From Pyrus communis (taxonomy: Eukaryota; Streptophyta; Magnoliopsida; Rosales; Rosaceae), in NCBI RefSeq assembly GCF_963583255.1, contig NC_084816.1:12449100-12513099 (forward strand): 64,000 nucleotides of DNA, read 5' to 3'. Shown here in pieces: positions 23,194-33,254 of the stretch. The notes under the pieces are model-generated. The model did not search any database. It saw nothing but the letters and a program-made list of their open reading frames with translations, and was not told the origin of the DNA. Each line of letters starts with the position of its first letter. Within the stretch, counting starts at the first letter, position 1. A program made the position numbers and the translations under genes.

Positions 23194-26100
23194 TCTGATT
23201 GACATGAGGGTGGACTTTTGGTCTAAAATTCCAAACTTGCGGAGCACACTCGCAGTTAATAAAATAGTGATTTTGGTCTTTAGGATCCACATTACATAAT
23301 GAACAAGTATCAATTATCGTATTAATAAACCTATGAATTTTACTCCTAGTTTGAAGCTTATTTTGAATTAGGATCAAAAGCCAACTAAATATTTTAACTT
23401 TATTGGGAATATTAAACTTCCACATTCTTTTTAACAACTTATCCTGTAAATCATCATTGATCATGGAATTTTGAATCCAAGTTGCAGATTTAACACTGAA
23501 GTTTCCATTAGCATTCAAACCCCAACATAATGAATCATTTTTATTATAGAGAGGTAACGGAATACTGCATATTTTCTCAATGATTTCCTCATCCACCACC
23601 TCTCTCAACCACTCTCTATTACAGGTTCCATTTACAATAAAATGACTTACCCTAAGGTTCAAATCAATATTGCTTAATTGATCCTCCTAGAACAGGTTAC
23701 AGATGGGGAAAGGAAAAACTCAATTTTGGATCCATAACAGAATGTCCCTCCCATTTCCCACAATTCACCGAGCTCCTTTTTCAATTATTGATCTTGCATT
23801 TAAGATTCCTTTCCAGGCCATCGAATGATTTTGCCTTACCTTATCTTCCATAAAATTCTCCCTTCGTAGGTACTTTTGTTTAACTAATTGAACCCACCAG
23901 TTTTGGTCATTTGTAAGCACCTTCCAACCAAGTCTAGCAAGGCAAGTATTGTTAAATAAGTTACATTTACTAATACCCAATCCTCCACTACATATAGGTC
24001 GACACACCTTATTCCAAGCAATAGGTTTCATTTTACTATCCTTTCCCCAAAGAAATCTCATATTCTCCTTATCAAGCATCTTAGTTAGCTTTTCTAGATA
24101 TTTAAAGCACGACATGATGTGATTTGGCATACTGCTAAGAATGGCCTTGATCAAAGTAACCCTACCAGCTCTCGAATGAGTATTTGCTTTCCATCCTGCC
24201 AGTTTATTCTTTATCTTTATCATAATATCCTTTGTATTTACAGAGTCTCGCCAGCATATAACGTTGTTTATGCCCAAAAACTTACCCATTGTAATCTTGT
24301 GTTGAATTTGAGTAATATTGGCAATCTCATTACGAATTTGGTTAGTTGTATTTTCTGAGAAATAGATAGATGATTTATTAAAGTTGATCTTTTGTCTAGA
24401 GGCAGAAGCAAACATGTTTAAAACATTCAAGATGTTTCTAGTTGCCCCTTTTGACGCTTCAGCAAAAATGAGACAATCGTCAGCAAACATTAGATTAGAG
24501 ACCTTGAACCCTCTAGGTTAAAAGCCCAATGCTAGTTTTAGGAGAGAAGGCCATTTGATTAAAATGTCTAATTAACGGTTCCATACACAGAATAAAAATA
24601 TATGGAGATAGATGATCCCTTTCGCCCAAGAATCTAGGTGGTTTAAGCACTTACCCAAGAATTTAAGCACTTACCCAAGAATTTAAAGTCCTTTCGCCCA
24701 ACAATATTACAGTGATTATTAGGGTGGCAATCTAACAGAATAGGTCTGTGGTCCGATCCAAAAATCAGATAATTATGGAGACTAGCGTTTGGACATAAAT
24801 TCAACCACGCTGCATTAGCAAGGGCCCTATCTAGCCTTTCAAAAATTAAATTAATATCTTTGTGTCCATTGGTCCAAGTAAAAGGAACCCCAGAAGCTGG
24901 AAGTGAAACAAGACCTCCATTTTTCAAGAACGAAATTCACCATATGTACATTTGTGTTTCTATCACCCCCCCCTCACTAGGGCTTAGAATATTATTAAAG
25001 TCTCCAACTAAAATCCTAGGTTGCACATTGGTATTTATACCATGAAGATTCAAAAGATCATCCCATAATTATGGTTGCAGAAACTTATGTGGAAAAGCAT
25101 AAGTACAAGTGTAAAGGAAACTAACACTCGAATTAATAACCTTAACACTACAGTGGATAAATCTAGGGCAGGATGCAATTACATTAATAATAACAGTTTG
25201 GTCATCCCAGAACAAGCCAAGCCCACCAGCTTGCCTTCTGCACAAAACATAGAATTAAACCATTTACAAAAGACATTTTTTGAGAGCTTACCAAGACTAG
25301 ACCTAGTTTCTAAAACACAAAAGACATCAAGGTTAATTAAACTAGACATAAACTTAAACTGTGCGACAAATTCAGGTCTGCCACATCCCCTGCAATTCCA
25401 AACTAAACACTTCATTAGTCAACATCATCCACCTCGTAGCTAACCCCAATGACATCATTACCACTGTTTCTACCCCTCTTCCTCCTCCCTATGAACTGAA
25501 TCTGCTTAACATTCTCTTCTTCAGCCTCTATGAACTCCTCATCTTCCTCTACAACACTCTTTCCCTTATTAGCTCTCGCCACATTTACCCCATCACCACC
25601 CTCAATGTCATCGGAAACCAGAGCACAGTCCGGCCTCTACTTAGCAACTAAATTTGCCTTCCACACCCAAGTTTTGTTGCCTCTCACCACATTGTCATAA
25701 GTCCTGTCATCCCTTCTCGCACCACTTCGACCCTTACCAGCATACCTACTTTTCCTAGAAGCCACTGTTGTCCAACCTTCACTAACATTCTCATACGGAA
25801 CCTAGCTTGGTCTCTCAATTCCAGCTCTTCCTCATCCTTAGTGTTCACCTCTTCCCCCACCACTGGTTGGGGAAACACTAGCATAACCCCTCCATGCAGC
25901 TCTTGTCTAAATTCTTCAGAAATTACAACTCATGTTGGATACACCAATGGCTTATCCTTAAACAATATATCCACCAACAGCCACCCATCATTATCCTCAA
26001 GGGAAAGGCACTTGTGACCTTCCAATCGCCGCCGCCGCCCATAATAAAAGCATACTTCAAATAACTTTTCATAGCTTAGCAAGACAGAGCAATCTTCCTG

Positions 26101-26325
26101 ATCATTAATAACCATCACCCTTTTTAGCTACAGCCTCAAGTCCACCTCAAGCAACACTCTCACAAAGAGTCCATTCAAACCCGACAGAGAATTCTCGTTT
26201 ACCCTAATAAAGGTTCCTACAGGTTGCATAATGACCTCTAGAATTTCAGCATCACAATATTGCACCGAAAGTCTAGGGATACGAACCCAGACTCTGAGAG
26301 TAGAGATCGTCTCCATATCACGGAA
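22430..26325 (-). pseudogene. LINE (plant L1-type) remnant, internally deleted
   Basis: On the minus strand, 5' to 3', it keeps: a DUF4283-like piece and zinc knuckle region (26316-25684), the start of the endonuclease (25415-25179: KCLVWNCRGCGRPE and the VLETRS motif), more endonuclease (24927-24643: GVPFTWTN and GSDHRPILLDC), late RT/connection sequence (24490-23765: MFADDCLIFAEAS), zf-RVT (23662-23021) and RNase H (23031-22693). The middle is missing. At about 24620-24690 the RT start is fused to endonuclease sequence, with a short phrase (AAGCACTTACCCAAGAATTT) repeated at the join. The 5' end is cut at 26325, where coiled-coil gene sequence begins. Confidence 0.85.
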
Positions 26326-28050
26326 AAGACGGCCTGGAAAAGTAAGGAGCGAGAGAGGATACGTGTTGCAATAGCGTGCATGGCAGAAGAACTTGAGGTG
26401 GAGAAGAAGCTAAGAAGACAAACAGAAAGGTTGAACAAGAAGCTAGGGAAATAATTGGCAGATAAAGAGGCAGCTTTGTCGAAGGCCACGAAAGAGCTCG
26501 AGAGGGAGAAGAGGGCAAAAGAGATTTTTGAACAAGTTTGTGATGAGTTAGCCACAGGTCTTGGGGAGGGCAGAGCACAAGTCGAAGAGCTAAAGAAAGA
26601 ATCGGAGAAAGTTCGTGAAGAAGTGGAGAAGGAGAGGGAAAAGCTTCAGCTAGCCGATGTGTTGCGCGAGGAGAGAGTCCAGATGAAGCTTTCTGAAGCC
26701 AAATATCATTTTGAGGAGAAAAATGCCGTTGTGGAACAGCTAAAGAATGAACTAGCGGCTCATTTGAGATCCAAAACGCGCGAAGGTAGTCACAGTTATC
26801 CAGATTTCAGTAAAATCAAGGAACTCGAGGCTTATTTAAAGAAGATAAATTTTGGAGCATTTCAGAACACGAAGATAGAAGGGAATGAAATGGAAGTTGT
26901 TGCATACAAAGCGGAATGTGAAGACGATTCAAAACAGACTTCAGTTGATAGCGATCTTCATTCCATCGAGCTAAGCATGGACAATATCAACAAGAGCTAC
27001 AAATGGAGTTACAGCTGTGGAGATGATACTGAAGATGATTCAAAGCGGACTTCGGTTGATAAACAATTCAAAGGGAGAAGATCGCTCTCCGAAAAAATAC
27101 AATGGGAAAGCATATGCTTAAACAAAAATTCCAGCGGTATCGATTTGGAGTTTGGCGTAAAATCTCAATGGCAGTCAGACGGGCGGCTTATAGAAATATC
27201 AGAGCTTGTTCCTCTAACTCAAACCCCAGAACATGAAACCGAATTAAAACATGGTTTTTATGAACACCAATCACAAAAGATTACAACTTTCACATGTTTA
27301 TAACATCTTCTTCTCTGTTTTACAGACATAGGTTTTGAAGCCAAAACATCCATGTCAGATCTAGCAAAGCTGAAACCTGTGACGGGAGCACCTTCTTGCT
27401 GCGATCGAGGAATTGCGTATGAAAGGTTTATGGTCTATCTTATACTATCTAGTACGATCGATCAAGTCATTCAGTACAGTATCTTCGTCGGTGTAGGTCT
27501 CGGTCGTTGTAGTTGATATTGATTCTGATTAATTCGTTGTTATGATGTTTCAGTTTCCTTTCCTCTTTTGTTTGTACATCTTTCTCCCAAAAGAAAAATG
27601 GTTCTGTTAAGGGTCTCGCAGACCATAGGTTATCGAATTCAAAAGTGGTTCCGATCCATAGCCTAGCCAGTGCAACTTGTCAGTTCCAATCCTTTCCGAC
27701 GAAGGATCCAGGAAACGAAGTATGCGAAAGTTAGATGGATGGGCCGCAAGGATGGTTCGAAGCTCCAACTAGCAGGAAGAAAAGACCAATGCCGGGATCA
27801 AGAGAATATCGACGTTTTCATGTTAATTCTTCCCCGCAACGCATTGCTTTGCTTGTGTTTTCAAATCTTGCCACTAAAATTGTTTGCATCGATCATGTTC
27901 GATATTACAGATAGAACAAATGTATATACACTTTTACACATTGCTTTGTATGGAACCAAATATAATTTGTTTTGAGTTCTGAGAAATGTACATCATTTGC
28001 GGCATGGTTTCTTCTTGATCTTTAGGGATAGCGAACGTTAGGAACCTCGC
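26323..28050 (+). pseudogene. 5'-truncated copy of the coiled-coil (At5g41620-like) gene
   Basis: From GAAAAGACGGCC (equivalent to 7190 in the intact gene) the sequence follows exon 3 closely. It lacks exons 1-2 and the first part of exon 3, and its join to LINE sequence shares only GGAAAA. A stop at 26452-26454 (TAA where the parent reads GAA, Glu) interrupts the coiled coil. The frame after it stays open to a stop near 27301 because about 345 bp of foreign sequence was inserted at 27244. The downstream part keeps the parent 3' end (stop after VCES near 27733) and 3' UTR-like sequence. No promoter or start is present, so a product is unlikely. Confidence 0.88.
27244..27590 (+). other. Inserted exon-like cassette, origin unknown
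   Basis: The intact gene reads ...ACCGAA then ACAAAGAAAAATGG. Here about 345 bp separate ACCGAA from AAAGAAAAATGG. Inside, 27326-27425 is an open 100-bp stretch (about DIGFEAKTSMSDLAKLK...) preceded by a good acceptor (TTCTCTGTTTTACAG) and followed by a GT. I do not recognise the encoded peptide. It could be a captured exon or a sequence the other copy lost. Confidence 0.5.
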
Positions 28051-28578
28051 CAAGTCGACTGTGACATGGTTGCCTAAATTCTTGACGTTCGAGGCAAGGC
28101 GCTCACCATTTTTGCATTAGCCGCACTTGGACAACACTATAGCTTACATTTTTATGATTGCAGAGCAATGCCGGATGCAACGCGCCTAGTTCTAGATGAG
28201 CTTGCGAATCGAAGCATTGTGGAGAATGCATTTCAAGGGTAGAGCGAAGAACCGTAACTACTTAAGTAGGTATGCGGTTGCATTCAGAATCAACATAACA
28301 AATTCAACATGTTTGGGAAAACATATTTATGAACTTGATCTCCATACACAGCAAGAAAGTACAGAACCGTATTAAACTTCATCTGTAGCAGATTCTTTAT
28401 GGTACAAATCACTGGGAACGATACATTTGACAAAGGAGAACCATATGCGAAAGCAAGGTGACCTGGTTACAGAGGAAATACATCATTGACGATATATGTA
28501 CAAAAGGGTCGTCTGATTATTATTGAACAGGCCTCCATTTTGCAAACAATTGTTGGATGGTGAACTGATGAAACCTAA

Positions 28579-28614
28579 TTATGGCTTATGTGAGACTTTG
28601 TGATCGGTCTTTGC
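28579..28614 (-). pseudogene. NIT4 copy 2: last 36 bp of exon 5
   Basis: The sequence matches the end of NIT4 exon 5 (tail ...KVSHKP then TAA, stop at 28579-28581). It stops abruptly at ...TCTTTGC, where Ty3/gypsy gag leader begins. The matching 5' part of this copy is at 31901-32432. Confidence 0.85.
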
Positions 28615-31600
28615 CTTGGCTCGATGGCGAATAACCCGACGAATGATAGGACTCGTCCTGGCGGGGAACCAGTTTCCAGGAGAGAATTTGACGCCCTTGC
28701 TGCGAGCGTTGAAGAGATTAGGCAATTGCTTCTCAACATGGGAAACCACAACAATCTACAAAACGAACGAGAAAACCGACGTGGTGGTGGTAGAGTCAAC
28801 CGCAATGGTCATCATCAACGGGAAGCTAGTGAATCAGATTCTGAGGAGGAGATTGACCAGCCCGAGAACCCATATGCTGCTAATCAAAATAACCGACAAC
28901 CCATTGAAGATTACCGAATGAAGGCTGACATTCCTTATTTTAATGGCATCTATCCATTGAAGGATTTTTAGACTGGCTCGTGGAGGTATAGAGATTCTTT
29001 GAGATTATGTCGGTGCCGGAGGAAAAGATGGCTAAGATAGCGGCTTTCCGCTTGAAGGGAAGTGCGGCTGTATGGTGGGATAATTTGCAGAAGTCGCGAC
29101 AGAGGCAGGCCAAACAACCGATCAGAACATGGCGTAGGATGAAACAATTGATGATGGACCGTTTCCTTCCAGTAGACTACAAGCAGCATCTCTATCGCCT
29201 TTACCATAATTGTACCCAAGGTAGCAGAACAGTCGAGGATTATACTGACGAATTTCTACGGTTGGCAGAGAGAAATTCTTTGAATGAGACTCAGGGGCAG
29301 ACGGTGTCAAGGTATGTCAATGGATTGACGACGTCAATACAGGATAGAATTGGGTTACAAGTTTTCTGGGATGTCCATGAGGCTCAAAATATGGCTATGA
29401 AGGCACAACAGTTAGAGAAAGAACTGAAAGATCGTGAACAAAAAGAGAAGAAATCGAGCTATGGCAATAATAATAATAATTACCAGAGGAGGGCAGCAGA
29501 TTCTTATGTTCCTAACAAGGAGAAGAAAGATGTTCAGCCGATCCAAGGAAATAATTATAAAGGGCAGAATTACAGAGGAGAGAGCAGCCGGGACACTGAC
29601 ATAAATCAGAATCGAAATCAAAGGCCAAGCCTTGGTCCGTACGCCAGAGCAACCAGTGATGTCTGCTATAGATGTTTCCAGCATGGCCACAATTCCAATA
29701 ACTGTCCGAAGCGGAAGCAAGCAAACCTTGTAGAAGGAACCGAAGAAGCTGATGATCACGGAGGAAATTATACTGATGATTATGATGGGGCTGAGTTTGC
29801 ATATGAAGATAATAATGAGGTTGTGAATTTGATGATGAATCGTGTTTCTATTGAAGAGGATGAAGTACTCAATATGGTGCTACAACGAGCTCTCCTTTCG
29901 CCTAAACAAGAAGGGCAGAGAAATCATATATTTCGCTCCTTATGTTCTGTTGACAACAATGTGTGTACACTGATTGTGGACAGTGGTAGCTGTGAGAATT
30001 TTGTGTCACAAAAGCTGGTTGATTATTTAAAACTTCCGACAGAGAAACGTACAGATCCTTATATATTGGGTTGGGTGAAGAAAGGCCCGTCGGTGAAAGT
30101 GACAGAAGTATGCAAGATTCCTCTTTCTATCGGTAAGCATTACAAACATGAGATTTGGTGTGATGTAATTGACATGGATGCCAGCCATGTATTATTGGGA
30201 AGGCCATGGCAGTTTGATGTTGATGCTACCCACAAAGGTCGTGATAATGTATTTCTCTTTGAGTGGGGCTCTCGCAAAATTGCTCTTGCTCCTGTTAATC
30301 AATCTGGAAAATTAGAAAACCCACAAGTTGGGAGTTCAAATTTTCTAGCTATCTCCAGGAATAGCCACGAGTTTGAAGACATTATTAAAGAAGTTGGGTG
30401 CATGTATCCAGTTGTACTTAAGGGTCTCATGGTGACAGATGTTGCTGCAAGCCACATTCCTGAAGAAGTGCAGGAAATTTTGAGAAAGTTTGAAGATTTA
30501 CCGGAACAACTTCCTCCTATGCGAGATATTCAACATCAGATTGATTTAGTCCCTGGAGCAAGCCTTCCTAACCTACCCCATTATCGGATGAGTCCGAAAG
30601 AAAATGCAATCTTGAAGGAGAAGATTGAAGAGCTGCTGAAAAAGGGATTTATTCATGAAAGTATGAGTCCTTATGCAGTTCCCGTCTTGTTAGTGCCAAA
30701 AAAGGATAACACTTGGCGTATGTGTGTTGATAGTAGAGCCATTAATAAGATCACCATCAAGTATAGGTTTCCAATTCCACGGTTGGAGGATATGCTGGAT
30801 GTTCTTGAGGGTTCTAAGGTGTTTTCGAAAATTGATTTGCGTAGTGGTTATCATCAGATTCGAATTAAACCAGGAGATGAATGGAAGACGGCCTTTAAAA
30901 GCAAGGATGGTCTGTATGAATGGCTGGTAATGCCATTCGGATTATCAAATGCACCAAGTACTTTCATGCGACTTATGAACCAGGTTTTGCGTCCTTTTAC
31001 TGGGTCATTTGTTGTTGTGTATTTTGATGATATCCTGATTTATAGTAAAACCAAAGAAGAGCATTTAGTGCACTTGAGACAAGTTCTGGATGTTCTGGAA
31101 AAGAATAAGCTTTATATTAATTTGAAGAAGTGCACATTCCTTACAAGTAAGTTGCTGTTTTTGGGTTATATTGTTAGCAAAGATGGAATTCATATGGATC
31201 AAGACAAGGTACGTGCAATCAGAGAATGGCCTACTCCAAAAACCGTAAGTGAGTTGCGTAGTTTCCATGGTCTTGCTACTTTTTACAGACGCTTTGTACG
31301 AAACTTTAGTACCATTACAGCTCCTGTTACTGAGTGTCTCAAGCAAGGAAAGTTTCAATGAGGGAGATTATGTGATGGTGTATCTCAGAAAAGAGCGATT
31401 CCCTGTTGGAACTTACAGTAAGCTGAAGCCGCGCAAGTATGGACCGTATAAGATTTTAAAGAAGATCAATGATAATGCTTATATTGTGGACCTGCTTGCA
31501 TCTATGGGAATTTCGAGCACTTTTAATGTTACAGATTTGTTTGAATATCATGCCGATGAAGCGCTCTATCCTGAAGATGACTCGGGGACGAGTTCTTTCG

Positions 31601-31900
31601 AAGTGGAGGAGTCTGACGTAGAACGTTTAGCAGAGGAATTTGAAGCACAGCTTGATAGGCGCCAGGAGAAGACCAAGAGGTCATGAGTTATCCACTATGA
31701 TTAATAGTATTCAATATGTGCAATTAATCTGGTATATCACAAATAGAATAAATAGGCAATGTAAGCGTTGCTTAAGGGCATCTTCTTTGTATTCCATATT
31801 AATCAAATAATCTTTCAGAATTCTCTCATTTTCTGGTGGATTCCAGATGAATCTTTAAGGGTGAACGTGAGGATCCCATTGTTTATCATCTCGCTGCGTC
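28615..31900 (+). mobile_element. Ty3/gypsy retrotransposon fragment without LTRs
   Basis: Gag starts only about 10 bp after the left boundary. I see no primer-binding site and no LTR on the left. On the right, 31690-31900 after the pol stop holds no LTR repeat that I can pair with anything. Both ends abut NIT4 sequence directly, at positions equivalent to 9115 and 14028 in copy 1, so the fragment occupies the place of exons 4 to 2 of that copy. No target-site duplication is possible to define. Confidence 0.75.
28624..31686 (+). pseudogene. Ty3/gypsy gag-pol pseudogene, RNase H and integrase deleted
   Basis: Gag begins MANNPTNDRT at 28624. A frameshift near 28955 and a TAG near 28985 break it, then it resumes ([14 protein letters not shown], retrotransposon gag domain with AVWWDNL). 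It is followed by a zinc knuckle ([14 protein letters not shown], about 29660), the protease motif IVDSGS (about 29975), and RT with [25 protein letters not shown] and the YFDDILIY active site (about 31020). Just after [14 protein letters not shown] (31340) the frame jumps to the integrase C-terminal region ([15 protein letters not shown]). RNase H and the integrase core are thus absent, removed through a short shared AAGTTTCAATG-like sequence. The element is defective. No chromodomain was recognised in the tail. Confidence 0.9.
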
Positions 31901-32432
31901 AATAAGCTAGCAATAATTTGGTTCAAATTTGCATAGGACGAGAATCCAACTAACACCTCTCACAAAATCATTAAACAAATTTTACAAGTTGTCAAAGGAT
32001 TAACAAATTTTACAAGTTACTCGAAATTAATGAGAAGTTGAAACAATAAAATGAAGAAAAAAAACCAAAATCCAAAACCCAAAATTGTAAAGTTAAAACC
32101 TCTGAATTGGATTTGGGAAAGCAACATAAACATAAACAGTGAGAAGGAAAATGAAGAAGTAAATAAAAAGAGTTGGGAGTAAGGTGAGAGAGTAAGGGGA
32201 CCTAGAGTGGCAGGGGTGTCGTAGAAGACGGTGGAGGCTTGGACGACGGTGGCGCGGACAGTGGGGGCGGAGTAGTCGGTTCCCATGTCGACCTCTGCGA
32301 TCAGTGGGGAAGATGAGGGTACCAGAGCCAATTGAATTTAATCTTTTGCGCTTCTTGTGTATTTTCTGTGTGTGTGGCTGAAGAAGGAGGATGACCGATC
32401 AATTTGGTACGACGAGAATTTCTGATGAATAT
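31901..32432 (-). pseudogene. NIT4 copy 2: exon 1, part of intron 1 and upstream DNA
   Basis: Exon 1 (32202-32331) is intact and encodes the same first 43 residues as the other copies ([17 protein letters not shown]...) with its GT donor. The intron is cut at 31900 by the Ty3/gypsy fragment. The upstream DNA ends at about 32432, where it joins the 3' region of the coiled-coil gene. With no exons 2-4 it cannot encode a nitrilase. Confidence 0.9.
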
Positions 32433-33250
32433 GGTTCGAAGCTCCAACTAGCAGGAAGAAAAGACCAATGCTGGGATCAAGAGAATATCGACGTTTTCAT
32501 GTTACTTCTTCCCCGCAACGCATTGCTTTGCTTGTGTTTTCAAATCTTGCCACTAAAATTGTTTGCATCGATCATGTTCGATATTACAGATAGAACAAAT
32601 GTATATACACTTTTACACATTGCTTTGTATGGAACCAAATATAATTTGTTTTGAGTTCTGAGAAATGTACATCATTTGCTGCATGGTTTCTTCTTGATCT
32701 TTAGGGATAGCGAACGTTAGGAAGCTCGCCAAGTCGACAGTGACATGGTTGCCTAAATTCTTGACGTTCGAGGCAAGGCGCTCACCATTTTTGCATTAGC
32801 CGCACTTGGACAACACTATAGCTTACATTTTTATGATTGTAGAGCAATGCCGGATGCAACGCGCCTAGTTCTAGATGAGCTTGCGAATCGAAGCATTGTG
32901 GAGAATGCATTTCAAGGGTAGAGCGAAGAACCGTAACTACTTAAGTAGGTCTGCGGTTGCATTCAGAATCAACATAACAAATTCAACATGTTTGGGAAAA
33001 CATATTTATGAACTTGATCTCCATACACAGCAAGAAAGTACAGAACCGTATTAAACTTCATCTGTAGCAGATTCTTTATGGTACAAATCACTGGGAACGA
33101 TACATTTGACAGAGAACCATATGCGAAAGCAAGGCGACCTGGTTACAGAGGAAATACATCATTGACGATATATGTACAAAAGGGTCGTCTGATTATTATT
33201 GAACAGGCCTCCATTTTGCAAACGACTGTCGGATGGTGAACTGATGAAAC
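32433..33250 (+). pseudogene. 3' end of the coiled-coil gene plus spacer (third copy)
   Basis: It starts GGTTCGAAGCTCCAAC, equivalent to 8274 in the first copy, just after that gene's stop codon. It therefore holds 3' UTR and spacer only, followed by the convergent NIT4 copy 3 exactly as in the first block. The spacer keeps the fuller version of the coding-like remnant (MPDATRLVLDELANRS, about 32850-32915). Confidence 0.8.
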
Positions 33251-33254
33251 CTAA

